64,000 bases of DNA, taken from NCBI GenBank assembly GCA_008802785.1, contig VUYT01000041.1, positions 1 to 64,000 on the forward strand, given 5' to 3'. Under the pieces are notes generated by a model. The model ran no database searches, was not told where the DNA came from, and worked only from the letters and a program-made list of their open reading frames with translations. Below are positions 22,695-33,686 of the stretch, in pieces (the first letter of the stretch is position 1; the number at the start of each line of letters is the position of its first letter). The stretch comes from Symmetrospora coprosmae. Lineage: Eukaryota > Basidiomycota > Cystobasidiomycetes > Symmetrosporaceae. Both the position numbers and the translations under genes were made by a program.

Positions 22695-23868
22695 CTACTT
22701 CCTCCAGATCCCATTGATGTGGGCGTGGATGGCGCTCAGGCAGACCTGGCAGTCTCCGAAGTTGGCCGATTTCATCTCCTTCGCCATTTCCTTGAGATCC
22801 ACGTTCCTATGAAATGACATGCTCACCCTCTTGATTGCAGCCTTTAGCGCACGGTAGTAAGCCGGAATGGCAACTCCTGACCAACCGGCACAGGTAAGCT
22901 CGTGCGAGGTTGACGTTTCGGGAGCTTCCGACAGCGCTTCGAGACGGCACGTCTTCGCTCGCAATTCCCAACTTGCTCCTTCGCACTCCTTCTCGAATCG
23001 AATAGCTCGTGTCTGTTGCTTGCTGTGATGAAATCGCCACTGTCGGCATGTAGACGCCGCTTCAGGTCGGCATTTATGGTACGTTCCTAATATCCAGGAC
23101 ACTCACAAATCGTGCTTCGGCTTGAGGGCTGAGATCGTAAGGAGAAAGATCCGGCTCGGGATCCAGGCCCAGCTGCGTGTAGCCTTCGTCCAGGGCTGCG
23201 AGACCGACGAGAAGAGCCCAGCTTTCCAAATCCTCTTTGCCCGCTTTGTCCGCGTATGCAAGCAAGTGCATCCCATAGTCGAACGAGAGATGTCCCGGAA
23301 TGTCGGCGAATGATCTCTCATCCCCGTTCCATTCGGGATGCACTCGCTCGAAGAAATCGATCTCTTGCCTGCATAATTCGATCAGCCACCGAGCCAAGCT
23401 GTCAATGCGGCAGGGACTATGCGCTACGCGAGCAACCTACATGACCGAGGATAGAAGGACGGTCTCAAAATTGTGGACGGCGTACTTGTCTGCCAGAAGA
23501 ATGGCATCGAAGGCCGATTTGAGCCCCTTATCATCGCGGAGGTTCGTGTAGGTAGGCGTATGGATGCTCTTGCCGTCGGCGTACATGTACAGCAGCAGGG
23601 ATTCGAGGGTCGTCGCCGCGTCATCAAGTTTGAGTTCGGGATCGTCGGAGCTGGTGCAGCTGTCGAAGAGATCCTTAGACACGGAGGAATGAACGGCGAG
23701 GATGTGCTTGTGGACGCGATATCGGGACGACTTGCTGGTCTTGGAGTCGACAGCGGAGAGGAGGACAATGTCGCCATCGGGGAAGGTGAGCTTAGGATGG
23801 TTGACAACGAGGGGTCGCTGGTCCTGCTCTTGGCCAGCGGCATCATCGCTGGCGATCTCGGAGGACAT
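22695..23868 (-). CDS. BTB/POZ-domain protein, tandem paralog 3
   Basis: Exons 23868-23441, 23398-23107 and 23039-22695 give 354 residues. The BTB region contains VLLSAVDSKTSKSSRYRVH with HKHIL, then ESLLLYMYADGKS and DAILLADKYAV. The C-terminal exon opens WRFHHSKQQTRAIRFEKE and carries VAIPAYYRALKAAIKR and a CxxC (FGDCQVC), ending AHINGIW. Both introns lie at the same places and phases as in the two neighbours, but the sequence is the most diverged and its middle exon is longer (292 nt). An in-frame upstream ATG at 24009 would add 47 residues; I chose the start that matches the paralogs. Confidence 0.85.
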
Positions 23869-24279
23869 GTTTGCAACCTGTGCAGGCGAGCTTTGTGCGG
23901 TGTCGATGGATTCGGAGAGAAGGCGTTGGTCAGGAGGCAAGCCAGGTGTGGAGGAGGGAGGAAGGAAGGTGGGAGCGGAGGTGGGAGCAGCTGGTGGCGT
24001 CAGGCACATCAACGCAAGGCGACACTGCAGAGCGAGCCGCAATATCAAGGAAGGCAGGACAGCGTGATTCAACTTCTGGTCCCTCGAATACAGCAGGCAA
24101 AGGGGGGTTCACAGACTAAAGCGAAGAAAGAGGAAGGCGTGAAGGAGAGACCCGCAGATTAACCCAGACTCTCCTTTTCAGCACCGCAGTGGCACGTCTA
24201 GGGAATCCTGGAGAGCCTGGGTGTCGGTCGGAAAGGGGGGAGAAGAGGATGTCGAGAGTGAGTTGAATGAGCACGCATC
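23869..24279. other. Intergenic: beta-tubulin 3' flank and BTB paralog 3 promoter
   Basis: 411 bases; part may be 5' coding if the upstream ATG at 24009 is used for BTB paralog 3. No other feature is seen. Confidence 0.5.
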
Positions 24280-26815
24280 CTACTGCTCCTCGACGACCTC
24301 CTCCTCGTACTCTCCCTCGGGCTCCTCGTCCTCTGCCGTCGCCTCCTGGTACTGCTGGTACTCTGCGACGAGGTCCTGCATGTTGGACTCTGCCTCGGTA
24401 AACTCCATCTCGTCCATCCCTTCGCCCGTGTACCAGTGCAAGAAGGCCTTCCTCCTGAACATGGCCGAGAACTGGTCCGACACGCGTTTGAAGATCTCCT
24501 GGATTGCCGTGTTGTTGCCAATGAACGTGACGGCCATCCTGCGGCGGGGGGTGGTCCACATTGCGTCAGCCCATGCAATGTGCGGCCCACGTCCACGCGG
24601 AGAGAGGGAGGGCTGAAGGAGAGCACGACTCACTTGAGACCACGGGGCGGGATGTCGCACTGCGCGAGCTGGATGTTGTTGGGAATCCATTCGACAAAGT
24701 ATGACGCGTTCTTGCTCTGCACGCTGAGCATGTTCTCCTCAATCTCCTTCATCGAGCACTTGCCTCGGAAGTACGCGGCGACGGTCAGGTACTTGCCGTG
24801 GCGCGGGTCGGCAGCCGCCATCATGTTCTTGCTGTCAAACATCTGCTGCGTGAGCTCCGGGACCGTCACGCTGCGGTACTGCGACGACGCCCGCGCCGTG
24901 AGCGGGGCAAAGCCGACGAGGAAGAAGTGCAGGCGCGGGAAGGGGACCATGTTGACGGCGAGCTTGCGCAGGTCAGAGTTGAGCTGGCCTGGGAACTGCC
25001 GATGGAGGAGCAACGGGCGGTTAGCGCCTGTCTAGCCCAAGTGTCAGCGCACATGCACTCACTCGAAGGCAGGTCGTGATGCCAGACATGACGAGCGAGA
25101 CGAGGTGGTTGAGGTCGCCGTAAGCAGGGGCAGACAGCTTGAGCGTCTTGAAGCAGATGTCGTAGAGGGCCTCGTTGTCAATGCAGAACGTCTCGTCCGA
25201 GTTTTCGACAAGCTGGTGCACCGAGAGCGTCGCATTGTATGGCTCGACGACCTGCGACGAAGCGGGTGATTCAGTACTTGCAAGCGCACCCGTGACAAGC
25301 CAGGCCAGGCATTGATTGGCACACGCACAGTGTCGGAGACTTTCGGCGAGGGAATGACCGAAAACGTTGCCATCATCCTGTCTGGGAACTCCTCCCTGAT
25401 CTTTGAGATGAGGAGTGTGCCCATTCCGGCGCCCGTTCCACCGCCAAGCGAGTGCGTGATCTGAAAGCCCTGGAGCTGGTCGCACCCCTCTGCCTCCTTT
25501 CGGACAACGTCGAGGACGCTGTCGACGAGCTCGGCGCCCTCGGTATAGTGACCTTTGGCCCAGTTGTTGCCGGCACCGTTCTGGCCGTGGACAAAGTTGT
25601 CGGGACGGAACAGCGTTCCGTACGGGTCCTGGCGGATCGACTCCATCGTTCCCGGCTCGAGGTCGACGAGGACGGCGCGCGGGACATATCTAGCAGATTC
25701 AGACGACCTAGACCGACTCAGCTATCGCAATGCCGTGCAGTGTCGCAGCGGCAGACACGAGGTGGGATCACTGACTTGCTGCCGGAGATCTCGTTAAAGT
25801 ACACGTTGATCTTGTCGAGCTGGTCATCGTTCGAGCCCTTGTACGCGCCGGCTGCAGGTGTGAATAGTGTCAGCGGGTGTCTATCAGTCGGAGTGGGTAG
25901 GGTGGTGCAGGGCGCACTCGTGTCGATGCCGTGCTCGTCGCAGATGACCTCCCAGAACTTGGAGCCAATCTGCGGGATGGAGGAGGGTCAGTTCGGTCTC
26001 TGTAAAGTGTGGTTCAGTACCTAGATAGACGCACTTGATTGCCACATTGGCTGCATGTCGGTTAGGGCGAAGGTTGCGATAATGGGGTTCAATAGTGTCA
26101 GCGCAGTAGAGGACGGACGCGCCCGCGGTGCAGGGCTGCCTGCAAGGGCTGCCTGCCCGCGAGCAAGAGGACGAGACGCGCAAGAACGCACCCTGAACGG
26201 CGAATGCGCACACGAAGGGAAACGAAGGGACAGTGTCAGCCACCATTCTGTAGCAGAGTCACACGCCTCCCTCGCGGTGAAGCCGCAACAGGCCCCATCG
26301 AGGCGGGGGGGTTGTCGGTCGGCTCCACCACGCGGTTGGGCGTACGCGGGCCGCTCACCCGTCTGACTGCAAGGCGGCAAGGGGGTGCGACAGGCACAGG
26401 GAGGGCGTGGATAGACGTGTCAGTGAAGGTGGTTCTACTGTAAGTGTCCTTCCCATGCCTCCTCCCATGTCGCTGCACTCTGCCCTGCTGGACCCGCCGT
26501 GCCTGGTCCTGGAACTGGGAGGAGGACCACAGCGGCGCGCATTGACCGTCCCCCAGAACCGACGACGACGACGAAGACGAGGGGAACAGCAGAGCAAGAC
26601 AGGGCAGGGTGCAGTGCAGTGCAGTGCAGTGCATACGTACAGGTGGACGATCTGCAGAGGGATGGCAACGTGTTCAGTCAGCCTGCTGCGGTTCTTTCCG
26701 CGCGGCACAGGATCCCCATCCTGGTCTGGGACGCGCCCTCCCCTCCGATGGGATGGGATGGGGTGGGCCTGCCTGCCCGGTTCCTGGCTGCACCCATAGA
26801 ACTCACCTCGCGCAT
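24280..26815 (-). CDS. TUB2: Beta-tubulin, with a chain of microexons
   Basis: GTP-binding microtubule subunit. Eleven exons: 26815-26807, 26651-26641, 26366-26359, 26192 alone, 26050-26035, 25969-25918, 25851-25776, 25689-25329, 25251-25063, 24995-24634 and 24538-24280. They sum to 1344 nt, 447 residues, the normal length. The start is MREIVHLQTGQCGNQIG, built from exons of 9, 11, 8, 1 and 16 nt. Visible motifs are [15 protein letters not shown] (GTP binding), [17 protein letters not shown] and the acidic tail ending EEEVVEEQ. Residues linked to benzimidazole resistance are of the sensitive type (His6, Phe167, Glu198, Phe200). Identity is certain; the 1-nt exon is inferred because phase and the invariant Gly codon require it. 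Confidence 0.96.
26610..26634. repeat. (TGCAG)n tract in beta-tubulin intron 2
   Basis: Five near-perfect GCAGT pentamers lie just downstream of the donor of the 11-nt second exon (minus-strand sense (ACTGC)n). Confidence 0.85.
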
Positions 26816-27174
26816 GGTGGATGAAGGAAGGAGAGAGGGAGGTGGGACTGTGGACGTTGGTTGTGCTGGTATGCCTGGGGACTGGGCGAAGTTGTCGGGA
26901 TGGGCAAAGCGAGAAAGGGACCTTCTCTGTTTTGCGGGCGGCAGAGGGCAGAGAGAGGGCAGAGACGGGGCAAGCAAGGGGCAAGGGTGGTCGTGGCCAC
27001 CTCGACGCGTTCATACAATTGCTCTGCCTGCATACTAGCCGCCTGTAGCATACAGTACACATTCGCATTCTCAGTCGCGGGTTCCTTCCTTCACCTTCAC
27101 CTCCTTAGCAGGACCCGGCAACGGCGTAACTGGGCCTGTCATCGGGAGACAGACGGAGGACAATCCTCGTTCAT
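26816..27174. other. Beta-tubulin promoter and epimerase 3' flank
   Basis: 359 bases. On the minus strand the beta-tubulin side is rich in C/T, a usual feature of fungal housekeeping promoters. No gene is seen. Confidence 0.5.
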
Positions 27175-28371
27175 TCAGACAGTCGACGCGAGCCATGCGT
27201 GATAGTACACCTTGATGTCCTCCGCGATGGGCGCGCGTCGCGGCTCCCACCCAAGCAGGCTCCGCGCCAGCGTCGGCCGCAACAGGGCGGACGCGTTCAG
27301 CGCGCGGTGGAAGTCTGCACCCCGCGCGTCAGCGACAGCAACAACGACAAGGGTCCCGCTAGGATGGGTGAGCCCAGCGCCAGACCTACCGTTCTCGGGC
27401 TCCCTGAACTCGACCGATTTGACATCCGCGACCTTTTTGAGCTCGGCGATAATGTGCGAAAGCGGTTCCGCGTAGTTGTTGGACGCGTCAAAGATGAGAC
27501 CCGGTAGGGCGTACGACTGTGGGGCAACGTCTCAGAAGCAACATGGGAGAAAGGGAACGCATCGACAGCATGTACAACACACCTTCTCCCCAAGCAGGCG
27601 GAAGGCTTCGCCCAGATCCGATTTGTGGATGGTTGCCAGCCGCGTGTCTGCTTGCCCGTACCAGGTGATCTTGCCGTCTTTGGCTCCCTGAAACAGGGTA
27701 GCGCCGACGAGCGAGCCACTCCCTCCATAGACGAGCGAAGGCCTGATGACGTTGCCCGTGAAGGATGGGCTGCTTGAAGTGGTCGCTTTCTTCTCGATCC
27801 CGAGCCGCCATGCCGTTAGCTTTGACGGTTTTGTGATGGGCGAGTGGTCCGAGAGGACGGCCGTCTTGTCGTCTCCGTGGACCCACGTTCTGACGATTGC
27901 GTACGCTCGTTAGTCTCGCCGCGGCCCCTTTTCCCAATCATCAGTACGGTCACAGATGGCCCCGCACGGACCCGGAACAGTAGATGTAGGACAGCGGGGG
28001 CCCATCGGGCCTCGCCTTCTTCGCTTCCTCGATAGCAGTGTCTAGAATCGTGTGGCCTATCTCGGCGATGCTGTTGCCGCCTACGGTGTCGATGACGACG
28101 TCGACCTCGGCGATGAGGTGTCGGAAGGATGCAGGGTCGCTCGGATCGACGACGCGCGGGGTGATCTCCTGCGCCTCGAGTCCTTTCGCAGACGAGGTGG
28201 ACCGAGTGGTCCCAATGACCTCGTGCCCTGCGCGGACAAAGGCTAGTGCGACTCTGATGGAAGAATGTCGTATGTGTCTCGTTAGACAGCCATGGAGGGG
28301 AACAGCTCTTGCCCCAGGCTCACTCACTCATTTCCTATGAAACCCGTGGCTGCAAAGACGAGGACCTTCAT
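27175..28371 (-). CDS. Atypical NAD(P)-dependent epimerase/SDR
   Basis: Exons 28371-28328, 28253-27972, 27889-27583, 27516-27390 and 27314-27175 give 299 residues. The start MKVLVFAATGFIGNEVALAF is a Rossmann dinucleotide site (TGxxGxxG-like), followed by HEVIGTTRS and VDVVIDTVGG. The later block YCSGTWVHGDDK is typical of extended SDR epimerases, as is GNVIRPSLVYGGSGSL. The usual catalytic Tyr-x-x-x-Lys is not evident: the expected place reads LTAWRLGIEKKA. It may be a non-catalytic or NmrA-like member, or may use other residues. Substrate is unknown. It is divergent from TFIIS. Confidence 0.8.
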
Positions 28372-28943
28372 GTTTGGGCTATCGAGATGTGATTGCTATG
28401 AGGGGAAGGGATCTCGGAAAGAGGGAAGAGGGAAAAGCGACTCTGAGGGCGGCGCGTTTCGTCATGCGGCATCGGCCTTTACTGTACGGGTGGGCTATCG
28501 CCGACTGACTGGTGCAGCGTAAAGCAGGAGATCTACTGTAGCGGCTGTGCGATGAGGTTGTCAGTTTCAGAGGTGAGGGCGACGCCGACTGCACTGCCTG
28601 CGAGACGACGTCCCATGTATGTCCATGTATCCCTGCAGGCTGACTAGCCTGGAGAACCCGCCGAGGCACCTATACACGCGCAGTCGCAGTCGCACATTGA
28701 CTCGAGAGAGCCTGCATTGCATTGTCCATCCATCCATCCTGACCAGTATATGGACGGGAAGCAAGAGCCGCCGTTGTCCAAGAGAGCCGTCCCGTCCCAT
28801 CCGCGTCCGCGTCCTGCTCAGTGGTCACGCTTTCACCGACCTCGATATTACGGTACTCGAGCATACAGGAAAGGACATATCGGAAAGGACAGCCGAGCCC
28901 AGCCCGGCCCTCTCCTCTCCTCTGTCGACCGTCCCCACCGGCA
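28372..28943. other. Divergent promoter region, epimerase and TFIIS
   Basis: 572 bases with no supported gene. No TATA box was identified with confidence. Confidence 0.5.
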
Positions 28944-30343
28944 ATGAGTGCAAGCGACATCGAGTCCCTGCGCAAGGCCCTCGCCTCGAGCGTCACAGCC
29001 GGCAAGACGGAGGTGTGGATCCACAGCGACACTGCTGCCGCCGTGGCACAGAGCTCGAGCGAGCGCAGCGCGGACTGATGACGCGTACCGTCGTGTGTTG
29101 TTTTGTGTGCTGTATCGCTCCGCCTCGCCTCAAAAGGAGACAAAGTCCATCCTGCAGCAACTCCGGACAGATGTGAAGGCCACGGAAGAGCTGCTCAAGA
29201 CGACAAAGATTGGACTGGCAGTGGGCAAGCTGAGGAGCAACGAGAACAAGGAGATCTCGTCCCTCGCCAAGGAGCTCGTAAAAAAGTGGAGGGACGACAT
29301 TGGAGCGCGTTCGTCGACCGCGGGACCGGCAGCAGCGAAAGCCGTCGTCGACAAGTCCGCAAGTCCGTGGTCGCCCAACCGGCCCTTGCCCTTGCCCTTG
29401 CCCTGCTCGCAATGCTAGGCTGACATACACCTATGTCTCCAGGTCCGTCCGTACCTACAAAAGCGTCGCCCGCGCCTTCCGCACCCTCCACATCCGCGTC
29501 CGTGTCCGCGCCGGCGAAACCGCCGCTGCCGACGAATGGCTCTTCCTCGAGCGTCAACGCGGCACCTGGCATATCCCCTGCTCCTTTGACCCCTGGAGTA
29601 GTCCGCACAACAAAGACGGACAACGTCGACACGAAAATCACCGACGACAAGACGCGCAACAAGTGCATTGAGCTCGTGTACGACTCGTTGGCGCTCGACT
29701 CCGGGGCGGGTGCGTCTGACCCCTCCCAACCTCGTGTAGTCTAGACAGACCCACTCTGACCGCTGTTCCGCGCGCGCACAGACTCGTCCCTCATCCTGCA
29801 GCGCAGCACCGACATCGAGTCCGCGACTTACCGCAACATCTCGGACGTGTCGGCGTACCGGGCAAAGATGCGGTCCGTGTACCTGAACCTCAAGGACAAG
29901 AACAACCCAGACCTGCGCGCCGCCGTCGTGTCTGGCGCGATCGACGGCAAGCTGCTCTGGAGCATGTCGGTGCAGGACCTGGCGTCCGCAGAGAAGAAGA
30001 AGGAGCTCGCGGCCCTCACAAAGGAGGCCCTGTTCAGCGCGCAGGGCGCCGCGCCAAAGAAATCAGAGACGGACATGTTTGAGTGCGGCAAGTGCAAGAA
30101 GAGGAGGACAACGTACTACCAGATGCAGACGCGCTCGGCGGACGAGGTGGGTATTCTTCTCCAGACCCGAACTCTGCACTGCGAGATTGGCGCTGACGCT
30201 GCCTTCGCCCGCATAGCCCATGACGACCTTTGTCACCTGCTTAGAGTGCGGCCACGCCTGGCGAGTGAGTACAGGCGCCAGTCAAGAGACCTCGTTGCGT
30301 CATCCGCTAATTGTGTCACACGCGTGTCGCGCAGTTCTCCTGA
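28944..30343 (+). CDS. DST1: Transcription elongation factor TFIIS
   Basis: Stimulates RNA cleavage by backtracked RNA polymerase II in the nucleus. Exons 28944-29012, 29137-29362, 29443-29709, 29782-30146, 30217-30264 and 30335-30343 give 327 residues. The N-terminal LW domain contains GLAVGKLRSNENKEISSLAK then ELVKKW. A Ser/Pro/Ala-rich linker follows, then the central domain (KCIELVYDSLAL, SAYRAKMRSVYLNLKDKNNP). The zinc ribbon is CGKCKKRRTTYYQMQTRSAD, then EPMTTFVTCLECGHAWRFS, with the catalytic Asp-Glu pair intact. The last exon is only 9 nt (Phe-Ser-stop), placed because the family ends in FS. Confidence 0.95.
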
Positions 30344-30871
30344 ACATGCTGCCTCGAAGCAGCACGTAAAAGCTCGGTCCAAGCATGCGGATCTCTTTTA
30401 GCCATGTACGATCAAGCGCCGTTCCTCCGATTTCGGCCGTCAGTCCTCTTCGGGAGTTCCTTGTTGTCATAACCACATCTTCGATTCTGCGGGTTCCCGG
30501 CTCTTTCGAGAGGGCAATGATACCCGCATGGCACGCCTCGTTGTGGCAGCATCTGTTGAAGCGTCTGAATTGCTGCTTCCGGAAGTGACTGCACTGCACT
30601 GAAGTACACTGCTCTTCCCTCGCACTGATCGAGTATGGTACAGGAAGCTAAAGACGAGTGCTGACTGCGTACTGCATGCAGTCAAAGAAGCGAGCAGATG
30701 GGACGGGACAGGACGACAACAGAGCGACTGCACTGACGACTGCACTGATCAGACCGAGCTGATGCAGGGCTGGAAAATTGTGATGACATCTTCCAGCGAG
30801 GGATGAATGGCCGAAGGGGCGCGCCGTGGTCATTCGGGCATGGACACGCTCCCGACGCTCCTCCTCCTCCT
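30344..30871. other. Intergenic, convergent 3' ends
   Basis: 528 bases between the TFIIS stop and the stop of the eIF4E-like gene. No gene or repeat of note is seen. Confidence 0.55.
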
Positions 30872-33391
30872 TCAGATAGCGAGAGGCCTCTTGGCCGGCT
30901 GGCCGAGCCTCTCCCTCCACGACTGAAGCTTCCCCGGCGTCTCGCCCACTCCACCGCTCGCTGCGACAGGAGCAGGCGGGGTATTCTGCACCCCGCCGTG
31001 CTGGCTCTGCCCATCAACGACCGTAAATCCGCTCTTCAGGCTCGATCCACCGTGTCCCGAGCCATGTGCATTTCCTTGTCCATGTCCTTGTCCATGTGCA
31101 AGTGCATGCCCAACACCGCCCGCATGACCGCCCAGCGCGCCCATAGAGACAGTGCGCGCCATGCCCCCGCCGGCACCGAGACCAGGCGGGCGGTGAAAGG
31201 ACGACGCAGGCGTGAGAATCTTGCCACCCTGTCCAGCTGCATGTCCATGTCCGGAGCCAGGGCCAAACGCGCCAAACGCCGATCCGGCACCCGCAAAGCC
31301 CTGTGCACTGATATTGGACGGCCCGGGCGCAGCGACGGGCGCGTGTGGCGCAGAGAAGGTGACGAACCGGCCGTGAGGCGGAGCGCCCTTGCTGTGGTAT
31401 GCGAACTCGAGGCTGATGCCCGCGCTGCCCGCCCCTGGGCCCGCCTTCGTAAAAGTGCCGCTCGTGGGCGTGACGGCGGGCGTCGTCGACGTCGAAGACC
31501 CTGACGCAGCAGCCGGATCGAGCTCGAGCAGGCGCAGCAGACGCTGCCCGATGGCGTTGATGGACGTCACGTCGTCCTTGTTGCGCAGCCACAGCTGGAT
31601 CCGGTAGAACCTGGGTCGTGTCGAGAAGACGGCTCCGCAGATCTCGTCATTGCGCTCTTCAAAGTCCTCGCCGACCTGCACAGACCCACACAAATGCTCA
31701 TCAGCGCGCTGTCCGTGTGTCAAGGAAAGGAGAAAGCAAGAAAGACGCACCAAGGCCAGGCACAGCCAAGTCCAGAACCGGTCAATCTCCTCCTTGCGCC
31801 CATTCTCGACCTGGAGGACCCATTTCCCACCATGCTTGTTGCGCTCGTCCTCCCACATGGGCCTGATGCCGTCCTTGAACAGGTGCACATTCTCGTTCAG
31901 CCCCATGCGGGACGGGCGCTTGGTCCAGTTGTGCAGGCGGCAGAAGGCCTGCACAGTCCCAAAAGTCCCAATGGCAGTCAGGCCCGCCTCGTACGCTGTA
32001 CCGGAGCCGGAGCTGGAGACGCCGTCCTTCGTGCTGCCGGGAGCGGCAGTCAGGGGAGTCCCGGGAGCTCCGGAGGCGGCGTCTGCGCGGGCCTGCGCCT
32101 GCGCCTTCCCCGCCACAGCGAGCTGGGCGAGCTGAGCCGCCCGGGCCGTCGCGCGCGAGTCGTAGTACAGCGTCCAGTCGTGCTGCAGCGGGTGCTCTTC
32201 GCTCTTGACACCTGCTGGGTGGGCCGACGACGTGCTCGAGGCTGGTGCATCAGGGTGCATGTCTGCGTTTGCGGGCCTGCTCTCTGGCTTGCTCTTGTCG
32301 GGCCAGGACTTCTCGGTGGACGTGGTGGATGTAGCAGCAGCAGCAGCGTCCTCCCTTCCATGGGATGGTACGGCGGTAGCGCTCTCTGCCTTCGTAGCAG
32401 GTGTCGGCCTGTGCACCTCGTTGCTGGGCAAGGGTGCCGGGCTGCTCCCTTCGCTCTTGCTCCTGGCCATTACGGACGAGCTCTCCCCCGGCGGCGAGAG
32501 CTCCTCATTCCCAGCGATCGGAGCGTACTTGTCGGTGGGCGAGCTGACAGCATCGGATGCGCCATTGATGACTTCCTTGCTCAGCTTTGACGCGAATCGT
32601 TTCTCAATGATCTCCAACGAGGGTAGGCCGCCCTTCCTGACGGAGGTTGCAGGGGTGCCCGAGGCCACACGAGGGGCTCCTGCTGCTGCTGACAGGTGTC
32701 CATGATCCTTCTTGGTGCTGATCTGGCCGGCTGACGATGCGGACACGCTCTGGACAATGGCGTGGGATGAGACAGACCGCGAGAGGAGCGGGGCTGCTGT
32801 GAGGTTACCGCCGAGTCGGGCTGGCAGGCGCAGGCGGGGTGCTGCGACAGCATTTAGGGTTGGGCAGATACACAAGGTCAGGTCAGCGCGGGTGCCTTGG
32901 ACGCACGATCGGGCCGCTGCAAAGAGGGCGAGTGGCCCCTCACCATCGAGCGAGGCGCCGTTCGACGCTGTCCCCGCGTTCCTGATAGTGGTGGCGGTCA
33001 GGCCACTGGCCGACGCGCCTGTAGCGCCAGGAGATGGGCCCGCCGTCCTTGGAGCAGCAGCAGGAGCAGCAGGACCAGGACCAGGACCACCAGCAACAGC
33101 ACCATTCCTCTCTGCGATGCTCTTCCACCTGTCCGGGTTCTGCGTTCTGCGTATTATATGACTGTAATGTCAGCCCCTTGAACGTGACGCCAGGGTCCCT
33201 TTGAAAGGACTGCACCTCATTGTGTCGACGACCTCCTGCAGCGACGGTGCACGTCGGAGAGTGTGAGGCTGCACTGCTGGAGCGAGCAGAGACGACGACC
33301 CTGCTGCCGTGCGAGATGGTGCCGTGCTGGCCGCCTCTGTCGCCGTTACTAGGCTGGACGTCAACGCGTCTGAGGCGGGTGAGGGCGTCAT
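30872..33391 (-). CDS. Class II eIF4E (4EHP-like) cap-binding protein with long tails
   Basis: Exons 33391-33216, 33146-32944, 32841-31751 and 31675-30872 give about 757 residues. The cap-binding core is central: HPLQHDWTLYYDSRATAR, IGTFGTVQAFCRLHNW, VHLFKDGIRPMWEDERNKHG and GGKW, then EEIDRFWTWLCLAL, VGEDFEERNDEICGAV and RIQLWLRNKDD. The Trp of MWED is kept. The second Trp of the WxLW motif is Tyr and the FW after TVQA is FC, as in class II (4EHP/eIF4E2) proteins, which often repress translation. Both tails are long and low in complexity; the C-terminal one is rich in Gly, His and Ala. The second and third introns are multiples of 3 without stops, so retention would extend the protein. Confidence 0.85.
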
Positions 33392-33622
33392 GGCTGGGCG
33401 GCGCTGAAACAGCCAGCCCACGGGGGCGTCAGCACACACTCGCGTTGTCGCACTCTCTCTGTGCTCAGCTTCTCATACAGGACTGACCTCAATCCGCTGC
33501 TCAAGGCGTTGACGGGGTTGGTGATACACCAGCCAGGGCGGGGCAGGGCTGTCGTACCTGAATGACCCTCCGAGGGCCAAGGGCGGCAGGGGATCCCTCG
33601 GAACACAGACAGTAGACCAGGC

Positions 33623-33676
33623 ATGGCATGGCATGGCATCGCATCGCATCGCATGGCATCGCATCGCATCACATCG
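33623..33676. repeat. GGCAT/CGCAT pentanucleotide tract
   Basis: A five-base-period array, (ATGGC)n changing to (ATCGC)n, downstream of the ISOC stop codon and in the promoter of the eIF4E-like gene. Confidence 0.85.
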
Positions 33677-33686
33677 CGACTAAGGG

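Noticed and set aside
30000-30343. TFIIS ending at an earlier stop through retention of the last introns
   Set aside because: The family ends CGHxWxFS; the spliced 48-nt and 9-nt exons give exactly this, while retention gives unrelated tails.
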